Source of the DNA: Magnaporthiopsis rhizophila
Taxonomy: Eukaryota > Ascomycota > Sordariomycetes > Magnaporthales > Magnaporthaceae
Assembly (NCBI GenBank): GCA_003049465.1
Contig: PYSS01000209.1
Coordinates: 1 to 27,303 of the forward strand
Direction: 5' to 3'
DNA length: 27,303 bases
The position numbers and the translations under genes are program-made. Numbering within the stretch: the first letter of the stretch is position 1; the number at the start of each line of letters is the position of its first letter. Below are positions 1 through 9,077 of the stretch, piece after piece. Below the pieces are notes generated by a model, which was not told the origin of the DNA, did no database searches, and was given only the letters and a program-made list of their open reading frames with translations.

Positions 1-218
1 GTTTCTGCCCGGCCAATATTTGCAAATGGAGGATTGCTGTGGTGGAGACTCCTCAAGACATGGCATCCATGTGCTACAGAAGGCTGCGAATAGTTGCATT
101 TGGGGGCTTTATGCCAAGACCACCACCCCGGGACATCATCATAATCACTCCGGCGTGTGCGGCGCGTTTGTCTGCTTGCGGAAATGTCCGCGACATGGAG
201 GCAGCATGTGTCTGCCTG

Positions 219-249
219 GAGAGAGAGAGAGAGTGTGTGTGTGTGTGTG
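219..249. repeat. compound microsatellite (GA)7(GT)8
   Basis: A perfect GA run (219-232) passes directly into a GT run (233-249). It lies about 190 nt upstream of the protease start codon, in the likely promoter or 5' UTR. Such tracts are length-polymorphic. Confidence 0.95.
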
Positions 250-312
250 CCTGGGCTGTTAAGAGACTGTCGATGGAAGAGATGGTGGTGAAGCCCGCTT
301 ATCAGATTTTCC

Positions 313-318
313 TATAAA
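313..318 (+). promoter_or_regulatory. TATA-like box of the protease gene
   Basis: TATAAA about 120 nt upstream of the ATG at 440, a plausible spacing for a fungal TATA box plus 5' UTR. Assigned by position and sequence only. Confidence 0.4.
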
Positions 319-439
319 GAGAGACGCGACGGCCGTCGAAGATGATCAAGATGGCTCGTTTGCAAGACAGTCCTGCAGCCAGCCTCCTTCGATCCATCTC
401 CAGCAGTAGCAGCAGCCACAGCATCACCAGCCCACCAGG

Positions 440-1441
440 ATGCACTTCCCCTCCCTGCTCTCCCTGGCGGCCGCCTGCAGCGCGGCCGTCGTGCCTCGCC
501 AGGAGGCGGCGTCCGGGTCCGACGCGATCCACAACTGGATGGCCGGCCCGTTCCCCGCCGACAACAGCTTCCTGCGCATGGCCGTGCCCGAGGTGAAGAC
601 GCTGTCGGTCGCCGAGGTCATGGAGAAGGGCGGCAACGCCACCGTGGCGCCCCCGTCTCCCGACATGGTGCCCGCCGACGCCGCGGGCCTGGAGCGCCGC
701 GACGTCTTTGGCGCCGACGACCGGGTCCTCAAGACGGACACCACGTACCCCTGGAAGGCCATGGGGCGGCTCCTGATCCAGTCGCCCAACGGCAACTACA
801 TCTGCTCCGCGTCCATGGTGGGCGCGCGCGTGCTCCTGGCGGCGCGCCACTGCATCGTCGACGGCGCGTCCTACACCTTCTCGCCGGCCTACTACAACGG
901 CGACCGGTTCCCGACCGCGTTCGCCACCCTCATCATCCGCACCCCCGGCAAGAACGAGGACAACGGCGGCTGCGGCTGGAAGGACGACTGGGCCCTCTTC
1001 ATCCTGAACAAGAACCCCGGCAACGGATATCTCGGCTTCAAGACCTTCCCCGACAGCCTGTCGGGCGCCAGCGCCGACTGGTGGAACTACGGCTACCCTG
1101 GTGACAAGTCTCCTTCGGGACCCTATGCGCAGAACCGTACGTGCTTTTCTTTTCCATCCTACCCCTGGACGTAGAATACAAAAGGCTAATATTAGAGTCG
1201 CTTAACCCGTGCAGGCTTCAAGGTCCGCAAGGCCCCCGGATGCGGCAGCAGCGAGGGAGGAGCCCTGCTGTCCGACGCCGACGCGGCGGGCGGTCAGTCG
1301 GGCGGTCCCATCTGGATCCCCGAGTCTGATGGGCGCTACCAGTACGCTGTCTTGGTCGGCGGCAGCCCGCAGAACACGGTGCTGTCGCACGGCTCTGCCC
1401 TGCTCAACGCCATCGTTGGGGCCAGGCGCGACTACCCCTGA
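440..1441 (+). CDS. secreted trypsin/V8-like serine protease (S1 fold)
   Basis: Two exons, 440-1136 and 1215-1441, joined across a 78-nt intron (GTACGT...GTGCAG) that splits an Arg codon; the product is 307 aa. Residues 1 to about 18 form a signal peptide. A propeptide follows and ends at a Kex2-type Arg-Arg (about 86-87), after which the mature enzyme would begin at Asp-Val-Phe-Gly. The chymotrypsin-fold triad is visible: His137 in AARHC, Asp182 or Asp183 in KDDWALF, and Ser261 in GGQSGGPIW. The GQSGGP serine motif and overall layout match fungal V8-like glutamyl endopeptidase/trypsin-like proteins, exported as zymogens. Ser261 is in exon 2, so splicing is needed for an active enzyme. The exact cleavage specificity cannot be read from the sequence. 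The start is the only ATG giving a signal peptide in this frame. Confidence 0.88.
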
Positions 1442-1490
1442 GCTGCTCTGATGGAAAAGTCTCTCTGAACAGTGGTGTCGTGCCACGTTG

Positions 1491-1496
<6 letters not shown>

Positions 1497-1532
<36 letters not shown>
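1497..1532. repeat. (GA)18 microsatellite in the protease 3' UTR
   Basis: Thirty-six bases of perfect GA dinucleotide begin 56 nt after the protease stop codon, probably inside its 3' UTR. With the tract at 219-249, the gene is bracketed by purine-rich GA repeats in the same orientation. Confidence 0.95.
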
Positions 1533-1534
<2 letters not shown>

Positions 1535-2313
1535 AAATATGCAGAAGCACATGTACTCGGTTATAGACAGCTGCACTTCTGTTTCACTTCTTCATCATGT
1601 GGGAGTTTGTCATATGGGGGTTTGGAGAAGTCAGATGCCACTCCAACTTTTTTGGGTAGGTGGCTCTTGGTTGGATTCAGGGGTGTACATATAGGAAACA
1701 CTGTATTGCATCACAGCCAATTTTAAGATCCACGGAGAAATTTCTGGAACGAGCGGAAACTTGCTTTTTCCAACTAGCAGTTGAGTGGTGGAATTACCAA
1801 ATGCGGGCGGAGTTTACGAGAAAAAAGTTACGAAGAAAAAGGCAGAAATCCTGGGCAATGACGTTTTCACGACGGCCCTTGCCTGGAGATGCCGATCCCG
1901 CCAGTACCCAAACCCACTATAGTACGGTAGTATTTTTGGATACGAGTGCTCCACCGCGGAACCGGGTACGCACACACCGCACATCAATTTCCCCAACCCC
2001 GTCGTATTCAAAGCAGCGCCATGGACACGAGCCGAGGGAGCAGGGGGAACCGTCGGGATGCCGGCATCTTGACCGGGGGATCCCCCGCCGAACTCTGGGG
2101 CACTTGGCAGTCAACGGTCCGCGCGGTTGCGAAAGGGAGTTGTCATGATGGCGCGGCTCTGCAGGAGCGTCAACTTGGAAAACTAAGAGCAAGGGGAGCA
2201 ACGACGTGTATAAAGACGATGGCTTCCTGACCCAGGAGGTGCACAACATTCTTCTTTCTATCATCATACCGATTAAGCACTATCAAAGAATCTTAATACC
2301 AACCCATCTTCTC

Positions 2314-2320
2314 TATATAA
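2314..2320 (+). promoter_or_regulatory. TATA box of the small secreted protein gene
   Basis: TATATAA lies 46 nt upstream of the ATG at 2366, in a pyrimidine- and A-rich leader typical of strongly expressed fungal genes. The close spacing suggests a short 5' UTR. Confidence 0.55.
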
Positions 2321-2365
2321 AACCATTAATCCCACTCTCCCGAGTCTTCCTCCACAACCGCAAAA

Positions 2366-2818
2366 ATGCAGTTCACCACCGCCACCATCTTCACCCTCCT
2401 GGCCGCCGTTGTCTCGGCCGCCCCCGCCCCTGCGGCCGGCAAGCTCCTGGCCGTGTCCAAGATGGCCAACGACGCGCAGTGGACGATCGAGAGCTTCACG
2501 CGCACCTGCAACGACGCCGACACGTCGTGCGCCGTCAGCTTCACCATCGACACGGGCGCCAACGAGACGCCCTGCGCCTTCAAGGTCGACGCTGCCAGCA
2601 AGGCGTCGCGCGCCCCGTCCGCCGGCGTGACCTGCGGCAACTACACCGTGTCGTCGTCGTGGAGCGGCCAGTTCGGCGAGGACCAGGGCTTCACGACCTT
2701 TGCCGTCGTCGACAACGTCAACCGCCTCATCGCCTGGCCTGCCTATACCGACAAGCAGCTGGTTAATGGCAAGGCGGTCACTCCGGACCAGAGCTACACC
2801 CCTGCCAGGCTCGGCTAG
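2366..2818 (+). CDS. small secreted four-cysteine protein
   Basis: Single exon, 150 aa. A clear signal peptide (residues 1 to about 18, hydrophobic FTLLAAVVSA) precedes an Ala/Pro-rich stretch. The mature part holds four cysteines (48, 55, 70, 90), enough for two disulfides, and two N-glycosylation sequons (near 66 and 92). The region around WTIESFTRTCN and CGNYTVSSSWSGQFG recalls a widespread family of fungal small secreted proteins that databases sometimes label hypersensitive-response-inducing. That resemblance is from memory and not tested. A TATA box and CA-rich leader precede the ATG (CAAAATG context). No enzymatic motif is visible. Whether it is an effector, an elicitor or a wall-associated protein cannot be decided from sequence. 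Confidence 0.85.
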   Translation: MQFTTATIFTLLAAVVSAAPAPAAGKLLAVSKMANDAQWTIESFTRTCNDADTSCAVSFTIDTGANETPCAFKVDAASKASRAPSAGVTCGNYTVSSSWSGQFGEDQGFTTFAVVDNVNRLIAWPAYTDKQLVNGKAVTPDQSYTPARLG

Positions 2819-3015
2819 ATGTGTTTTTGTGGAGCTCAATATGAGCAAGGGTTGGGTGCGGCGACGAGTGAGACGGGACATTCCGGAGTGGGATGGATGA
2901 AGGGGAAAGAGAAGTCCCTGTTTAATGGTTTTATTGCATAATGAGATAATAGAAATAGACCTGATGCCGTTTGGCTGTCACCAAAGACACCTGCTCCCCA
3001 GTATTCACTAGTCTT

Positions 3016-4056
3016 TCAGTATGTTGACGGCACCATAGTGAGGACCCCACCATCCATCAACAGCGACAAGCCGTTGAGATATGCGCCCGCCCTTGAGCAG
3101 AGAAACAAGGTCGCCCCAGCGATGTCGGTCTCGTCCCCGAACCGGCCCGCGGGGATGAACGCCGAAGGGAACGTCTTGCCGTCGAAGACGAACTTTGCGC
3201 TTATTTCACCTTCATGATGTAGTCTCTTCGTCAGCCCGAGATACCTCCATCCTTCCTTCATCAGTATAGAAAAAGAAAGAAAAAAAAAAAAAAAAAAAGA
3301 AGACTCACTCGGAAAAACGCCCGGGTTTAGTATATTAGCCCTGATCCCATACCCCAAAAACAAATTCCCCAGCATCTTGAAAATGTGGTTCACAGCCGCC
3401 TTGCTGGCATTATACGGGATCTGCCCCTTGCCCAGCACGGCGCGGACGTACGACCCCACGCTAGCCGTGACGACGACCTGGCTGGATACGCCCGGGAAGT
3501 TGCCGGCTTTGTTGCCGCGGTCCAAAAGGTCCAGGAACGCGACGGCGGTGAAAAACGGCGCCTGCGCGTTGACCTCGAGCACGCGGCCGAACTGGTCCTC
3601 GCCCCAGTGCTCGAATATGTGGCGCTGCAGCTCCGCCGGCGACGGCTTTGCGTCCGTAGGCGCCACGGGGAGAAACCCGGCCAGGTCAGGCCCCGTGCCC
3701 CCCGCGTTGGCCACGACCAGGTTGACGTGTCCGATCTCGTGAGCGATGCGGGCGGCGGCGGCGGCGAGCTGGGACTTGGAGGTCACGTCGGTCTGGATGG
3801 GGACCACGACGTATTCGCCGTCCGGGCCGCGGCGAGGTCCCAGCAGCGCCGTCTCCAGCAGCTTCTCGAGCCGCCGCCCGAGGATGTAGACGCGGCGGGC
3901 GCCGTTGTGGGCGAGCGCCAGCGCCATTGTGCGGCCTATGCCCGTCCCGCCGCCCGTCACGACGGCGACCAAGCCCGGGACGCTGAAGAGCTTGGCGGGG
4001 TCGTACTTGTCGCTAGGTGACGCCGGCGCCGGCGTGGTTGCGGGGCCGCCTTCCAT
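3016..4056 (-). CDS. short-chain dehydrogenase/reductase (SDR)
   Basis: Two exons on the minus strand, 4056-3309 and 3209-3016, with a 99-nt intron (GTGAGT...AAG); the product is 313 aa. The join restores Pro-Ser-Glu-Ile-Ser, as expected for the NPG(I/V)FPSE segment of this family, and a CTGAC branch site sits about 20 nt before the acceptor. Classical SDR features are present: TGGGTGIG (34-41) for NAD(P) binding, NAG (117-119), Asn163, and the catalytic set Ser199, Tyr215 and Lys219 (YNASK). The C-terminal RAGAYLNG...DGG segment is typical of fungal SDRs. The substrate is unknown. The intron length is a multiple of three and has no stop, so retention would insert 33 codons including a polyphenylalanine run. 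The gene looks intact, unlike its two upstream neighbours on the same strand. Confidence 0.88.
   Translation of the reverse strand: MEGGPATTPAPASPSDKYDPAKLFSVPGLVAVVTGGGTGIGRTMALALAHNGARRVYILGRRLEKLLETALLGPRRGPDGEYVVVPIQTDVTSKSQLAAAAARIAHEIGHVNLVVANAGGTGPDLAGFLPVAPTDAKPSPAELQRHIFEHWGEDQFGRVLEVNAQAPFFTAVAFLDLLDRGNKAGNFPGVSSQVVVTASVGSYVRAVLGKGQIPYNASKAAVNHIFKMLGNLFLGYGIRANILNPGVFPSESSFFFFFFLSFSILMKEGWRYLGLTKRLHHEGEISAKFVFDGKTFPSAFIPAGRFGDETDIAGATLFLCSRAGAYLNGLSLLMDGGVLTMVPSTY
3280..3298 (-). repeat. T19 homopolymer just inside the SDR intron
   Basis: On the coding strand the intron begins GTGAGTCTTC and then runs into nineteen T, occupying intron nt 11-29. A further T-rich stretch follows. The tract is near the 5' splice site, so it is not the polypyrimidine tract of the acceptor. 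Confidence 0.95.
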
Positions 4057-4406
4057 TGCGGGTTTTTGCTTTGCGTTTTGTGGTGGTGATGAAGCCGCTG
4101 GCGATACAATTGGACAGCTTTCATTTTTGCCTGTTTCTCTGGACAGATATACGAGCCCGACCTATTCCGGGACCGCTGTAACCCCCACATCGCATTGCAT
4201 CCGTGCCGAGGACCTGCCAGAGCTTATTTCTTCCCTGTCAAACGTTCGTCCGATGTCACCAGACCGCCATTTACTAAGCTCATAGCACATCCCAGCATAG
4301 TGTTTGCTATAACTGTATAATAATCCTACCAGGGTATCCAAACAATCACTAGACTGAGTGAGATGTCAAAAAAAACAGATGCAAAAGACCCCATTCGAGC
4401 CGTCCC
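4057..4406. other. intergenic region, SDR promoter and permease 3' flank
   Basis: About 350 nt upstream of the SDR start on the minus strand. No gene, TATA box or repeat is evident. An A8 run lies at 4370-4377 or close by. Confidence 0.5.
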
Positions 4407-6362
4407 TCAAGCCTTGGCTTTCTCGTCGATTGCGACAGGCTCGACGCCGTCCGAGTTGGAAGCCTTCATCTCCAGCTCATTGCCACTGGAGCCGGGCACA
4501 CGTCTGCGTCGGAGAAATCAGGCATCGTCGTGCGTCGCCATCCCACTCCTCCAGCTCGGCGAGGGGCACCTTGACCAACCTGTGCGTGTTGGCGCCCGAG
4601 CCCTCGTCGACATCCAGGATCTCGGGTCGGATGCGGTAGCCCTTCCACTTGGGCAGGAGGGTGATCCATAGATAGTAGTAGAGGTAGCAAACAACCAAGC
4701 TGTCCGGGACAATAATAGGTTAGCTGGGTGGGGAAGAAAAAAAAAGGTTGAAGAGAAGAGCTCAAACTCACACGGCAACCCCGACTATGCAGTAGGTCGC
4801 GTAAAACAAAGAAACGTCACCGGCATAAATCCCACCGGCGGGCGGCCACCACGGCATGGCGAGGATGTAAACCTGGATCAGGATGAAGAAGACTACGACG
4901 ACGTTCCAAGCCCTGAAGCCGCCGTCCGGGATGCCGGCGCGCTTGCGGCGGCGGCGGATGAGGTAGACGCCGACGGCCATGGCCAGGTGGAAGACGCCGC
5001 TGGGGTAGGTGTTGAGGCTGACGACGAACTGGAACGCGTCGCCGGCGGGCGGGATGACGATCATGAGGAACGTCATGCCCCACTTGAGCAGGTAAGGGCC
5101 GATCGGGGTGCCGAACGGCTTGGTCGAGACCTAGAACCAGGGGTACGGCAGCACGCCCTGGCGGCCGATCTCGCGGATCATGCGGGACGAGCCGATCAGG
5201 GTGGCGAGCAGGTTCCCGAACGCGCTGAGCAGCACCATGACGTTGAGCGCCGCGACGGCGCCGCCCCCTCCGCCAAAGACGGCGACAAAAAAAAGATGGA
5301 CGCGGCGATCTCCTTGGACGCGGCGAACTCGGCCTTGAAGACGGCGGAGAAATAGGCAACGTTGCAAAACATGTACAGCACCGCCACAATCAGGACCGAG
5401 ACGCTGCCGTACAGCTTGAGCTTCGGGATCGGGTTCTTGATCTCGCTGACGACGTTGAAGGCGTTCTGGTAGCCCGTGTAGGAAAACACGATGCTGACGA
5501 GGGCGCTCGAGGAGGTTGTTGCCCGAGGTCGTGGTCCCCTGAAAGGAGTTGCGAAAGTTGCGCCCCGGGTCAGGGACGCGGCGCTTGTCGACGTTGCCAG
5601 CCAGGACGACGAGACCCAAAAATGCTGATAAAGACGAGGGTGCCGATCTTGAGCGCGCCGATGACGTTGGTGGCCCACAGCGAGTACTTGTTGTGGGCGA
5701 CGGCGCACACGACGGCCAGCGTGTAGGCGGCTATGGCCACGGCCCGCGTCTCCCACTCGGTCGGGTCCCTGCCGACCAGCCGCCAGACGTAGCGCGACAG
5801 CACGATGGCGTTGCTGCTGCTGAAGGACAGGATCACGGACTGTACGGTGAAGGCGATGGGGAAAAAGTGCCGCGGCCGCGGGTACGACTGCTCGAGATAC
5901 ACGACCTCGGACCCGCTGCGGTTCGGGAAGTAGCTGGCCAGCTCCAGGTAGACGGCGAAGCCGGCGGCTCCCATCAGGGTCCCGATGAACCAGTAGATCA
6001 GGGCCAGGCCGGGAGACCCGGTCCGGTTGAGGACGGAGCCGCTGGAGGGAGAAGGGTGTTGGAAAGAGATCAGTCAGATGCAGCCGAGGAGCCACTTACG
6101 GAGTCGAAAATATGCCGGTCCCAATCATCTGGTTGATGTTGAGAAAGATGATGGTCATCCAGCCGACGTGGTAGCCGAGCGGCGACTTGGTCTCGACGGG
6201 GGCGCCGACGGCCTCCTGGTAGGCGGCCTGGGAGCCATTGCCGGCCTTGGCGTGCGTGTAGGCGAGGTCGCCGTCGTGGATGATGGACGGCTCCGGGTCG
6301 GACGTGTAGTCGGAGCCGTGGGCGGCGGCGGCGGCCGTGGTGTTCTGGCTCCAGAAAGCCAT
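4407..6362 (-). pseudogene. decayed LAT/Mup1-type amino-acid permease
   Basis: Three exon blocks: 6362-6100, 6041-4772 and 4699-4407, with introns of 58 and 72 nt (GTAAGT...CAG; GTGAGT...CAG). The reading frame matches a fungal high-affinity methionine/L-type amino-acid transporter of about 600 aa. It has a soluble N-terminus, then GWMTIIFLNINQMIGTGIF (helix 1, APC-superfamily signature), a series of hydrophobic helices, and a polar C-terminus. The frame is broken at about 5615-5622 (+1), about 5509-5515 (+1), the A8 run at 5287-5294 (-1 or +2) and about 4538 (+1). A TAG stop at 5131-5133 replaces a Trp expected after PYPWF. A TGA at 4518-4520 probably interrupts the tail. Homologous sequence continues on both sides of every break, so this is one gene, not several. 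Multiple independent lesions favour a true pseudogene, although sequencing error could explain some indels. In its intact form it would have been a plasma-membrane importer. Confidence 0.82.
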
Positions 6363-7029
6363 CGTCGGGTGTCTTTGCCTGGCGGTGCTGACGTCGTTCC
6401 GAGCTACCTACTTGAGCTGCAACAGAAGGCGGCGAAACATCTTCTTTTTGTGTGGCCAGCCCGCCGTGGAGGGTGTGGCAAGCTTTATGCGTGGTTGTTG
6501 CCACCTTCGTGTTACCTGGACTCCAAGAGACCTTATCGGGGGCCCATCATGCAAGAGAGAAGCTCTCTGTTCCAAGCAAATAAATGAGGATATTGCTCGG
6601 CAAGATGGCACAATTAGCTTCCTTATGTTTTCCCCCTTTGACCGAACCCATGCGTAGACTTCAAGCCCTGTGTGAGAGCTGCATATGGGGTGGGACAAGG
6701 ACGACCTTCCTTGTTGGTGTGGGCCAAGCAAGCACGTCACCACGCCCATGGAAGTCGTGCCGATGCAAAAGTATATGTGATAAATTTACGCCTCAGTTCT
6801 GCGGTCGCTTGATTAGGCACTCTTTTCCTTGTTTCTAGACCGTGAGAGAAAAGGGAACAGCTCAACCGTTGGAATTTCGCCTACCCGAAACGTAAATAGA
6901 GCAATATTACAGGCACGTAGTAAATGGAAAGCGTTGGCGCTTAGAACGGCCCCAACACCTCCACTCGAGAAGCGACGAGGGCACTTGCAAACAAAGCCAA
7001 TACATTACGCCATCCCAAGCCGCTCCACC
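6363..7029. other. intergenic region between permease and dioxygenase pseudogenes
   Basis: About 670 nt. It holds the 5' flank of the permease and the 3' flank of the TauD-like gene. No credible coding sequence, RNA gene or repeat was seen. Confidence 0.5.
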
Positions 7030-7250
7030 TTACTCCTTCCTCCCGCTGCCGTTGGCGGCGCCGCGCACAAACGGCTCGAGCGGGAGCACCTGGGCATCGG
7101 CCGTGACACCGGAATACACCCTCTCCCAGCGCTCGCGGAGCTGGTCGGGCGTGTCCCACGCGTACTCGGGGTCCCGCAGCCAGAGCCGGACGAGATGGCG
7201 TCTGTTTGTATCCACCAGTCAGTTCGGACATGATTGGATAAGTGGGAGAT

Positions 7251-7274
7251 AAAAAAAAAAAAAAAAAAAAAAAA
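7251..7274 (-). repeat. T24 homopolymer in the third intron of the TauD-like gene
   Basis: On the coding strand the intron starts GTGAG and then has 24 T (intron nt 6-29, including the T of GTGAGT). The acceptor AACAG is about 48 nt further on, so this is a donor-proximal tract. Confidence 0.95.
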
Positions 7275-8239
7275 CTCACTGCTTCTCGGCCGTGTCGACA
7301 AAGCCGTCCCGGGCATGAAACACGGCCAGATTATTGACATACTGCATGTCGCCCTTGCGAAAGTCGGTGGCGACGTGGAAGCGCTCGCCCAGAAAGTGCA
7401 GCGCCTCCAACGCCTCGGCCTGCGCCTCCGAGATGGCCGGCACGTCGGCGCCGCGCGGCAGGGCCCCGAACCCGACGAGCGTGCGCCGCGCGTACTGCAG
7501 CAGCACCCGCTCGGGCACCGCGCCATCCGCCGAGCCGGGCTGGTGGTAGAGGAGGGGGCGGAGAAAGAAGCGGTCTTTATGGAACTTGTCGAAGCTTGGG
7601 CGGACGCCAGCTTGTTAGCCACCAGCGAGCGGTCCTCTTCTCATGCCGGGGGCCATAGTAATGGAAACATAGACGGCCTACTTCTCAACCTGCCAGTCCT
7701 CAGCCAACGTCCGCACCAGATCCGGCCTCGTGCGCGCCAGCTCGTTGTACACGCGCCACGTGCTGGCCAGCTTTGCTCGCCCCGCCGCGCCCCGCCTCGC
7801 CCAGCGCGAACAAGGACACCACGTCGCCCGAGTTCGTGTGGAACACCTGCTTGTCCGCGGTATAGGCCGGGCTGCCGATGACGGCACCATTATCCAACTG
7901 CGCCGCGCCCCGAGAGGTCCACAATGTGCGCCAGCGTCACGTCTGCGGGTTTGCCCTCGTACACGCGGTCCTGCCGGCCCCGGATCCCGGCCACGTGCGA
8001 CGACACGCCCGCGTAGATGGCGATGTTGTCCTCGCGGCTGTAGGCATCCACGGGCACGCCCCGGATCACGAAGAAGCCGTGGCCCCGGTGCAGCTGTTCC
8101 CGCGACAGCCGCCGGAGCTCGCCGTGCAGCTTTGGAAGCGGGAAGGTGGTGGTGTCGATGTGGCCGAGGGGGAGGTTCAGTGCTGGTGGCATTTTGTTAA
8201 GTGAGCAGGGGCGTGTCCGTCCGACCAGAAGAGAGCAGG

Positions 8240-8263
8240 AAAAAAAAAAAAAAAAAAAAAAAA
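8240..8263 (-). repeat. T24 homopolymer in the first intron of the TauD-like gene
   Basis: On the coding strand the intron starts GTAGGTC and then has 24 T (intron nt 8-31). The branch site CTTAAC and acceptor CCACCAG are well separated from it. Same length and nearly the same placement as the tract in this gene's third intron. Confidence 0.95.
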
Positions 8264-8562
8264 GACCTACACTTGAAATGCCTGACGGCCGCGTCAATCT
8301 CGGCTAGCCGCTCGGGCGACAAAACATACGTCCAGTCGTAGGTCTCGGCGAGGCTGTCGCCCTCCCACACGAGATCGCCCTTCAGCTCGGTCGGGAATCC
8401 GTCGGGGAGCTCCCTGCTGAGAGCCTCGTCTCTCAGCCGCCTGGCCGTCCGCTCCTGGTATTTTGCGATGTCTGGCGCGTATGAAATGTCCGGCTGGCCC
8501 GGTGGACGTGGCGGCGCTGGCGTTTGGACGGCGGCGGCCATTTTTTGGTTTCTATTTTCCAT

Positions 8563-9077
8563 GTTTTATTGGTGAAAGTATTTTGTCTCCTTTTATTCCA
8601 GCCACCGTCTAAGCATGCTATTGAGAACGAACAGCCGGCGAGGTTTGCTGATATCCACACATCTAGAATCAAACCAGCACCTTCTTCATTTTAAAGCCGC
8701 CTATTGGTAACCTCCCAATCGGGACTGAAGCAATAGTCGGGACGGATTGCGTGATCGAAGATCCCCCGCTCATCCACGTCGAGCTGTGCCACCGGAAAGT
8801 CGCGACTCTCTTGCATCATCGGGGCGGGGGAAAAAGATAGTGACGCTGTGCCACGGCGCGGGAGGATCAAATATAGAGCAAACACATTCTCCAAAAAAGC
8901 AGCCGTCAAATTTACTATAAGCAATGGGGGAGGAGAAACATTGCCCAATCTGGCTCATAACCGGGCGAAGCCAGAATGACGGCGGCCAATGCCGGGCTGT
9001 CGCACTACAAAATACCAGCTTCAACTCCCGTCCGCAACCGTAAACTTGCACCCTCCCCCTCCTCCTCAAACACATAC
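8563..9077. other. intergenic region between TauD-like gene and glycoprotein gene
   Basis: About 515 nt. It holds the 5' flank of the TauD-like gene and the 3' end of the minus-strand glycoprotein gene. No gene or repeat seen. Confidence 0.5.

Larger units (their letters stand above)
1..439. other. upstream region of the serine protease gene
   Basis: No convincing coding sequence. It contains a GA/GT compound microsatellite (219-249) and a TATA-like box (313-318), both ahead of the protease start at 440. Short open frames here lack codon bias and recognisable motifs. Confidence 0.6.
1442..2365. other. intergenic region between protease and small secreted protein genes
   Basis: About 0.9 kb containing the (GA)18 tract just after the protease stop and a TATA box near its right end. 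The open frames here (for example 1946-2230) have no signal peptide, motif or codon bias that would support a gene. Confidence 0.6.
7030..8562 (-). pseudogene. decayed TauD/TfdA-like Fe(II)/2-oxoglutarate dioxygenase
   Basis: Four exon blocks on the minus strand: 8562-8271, 8182-7682, 7594-7280 and 7201-7030. Introns are 88 nt (GTAGGT...CAG), 87 nt (GTAGGC...AAG, with a GCTAAC branch) and 78 nt (GTGAGT...CAG). The combined frame would be about 425 aa, normal for fungal TauD-like enzymes. Family segments include GHGFFVIRGVPVD, the first iron-ligand region VFHTNSGDVVSLF, NNLAVFHARD with the distal His, and RHLVRLWLRDPE with the 2-oxoglutarate-binding Arg region. Exon 2 carries two +1 frameshifts, one in the C4 run at 7908-7911 and one in the T3 run at 7772-7774. 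The HxD iron motif reads His-Thr-Asn (Asn codon 7832-7834), which should impair Fe(II) binding. An alternative start Met lies seven codons downstream at 8541. Family function: oxygenolytic removal of sulfite or similar groups from small substrates. The exact substrate is unknown. Confidence 0.8.

Noticed and set aside
5131..5619. Treating the permease fragments as several independent small genes
   Set aside because: Each fragment continues the same family sequence in order across a one-base shift, so they are parts of one broken gene.
4407..6362. Strong RIP mutation of the permease locus
   Set aside because: Only one nonsense change fits CpA-to-TpA. The locus remains GC-rich and there is no second copy in the window.
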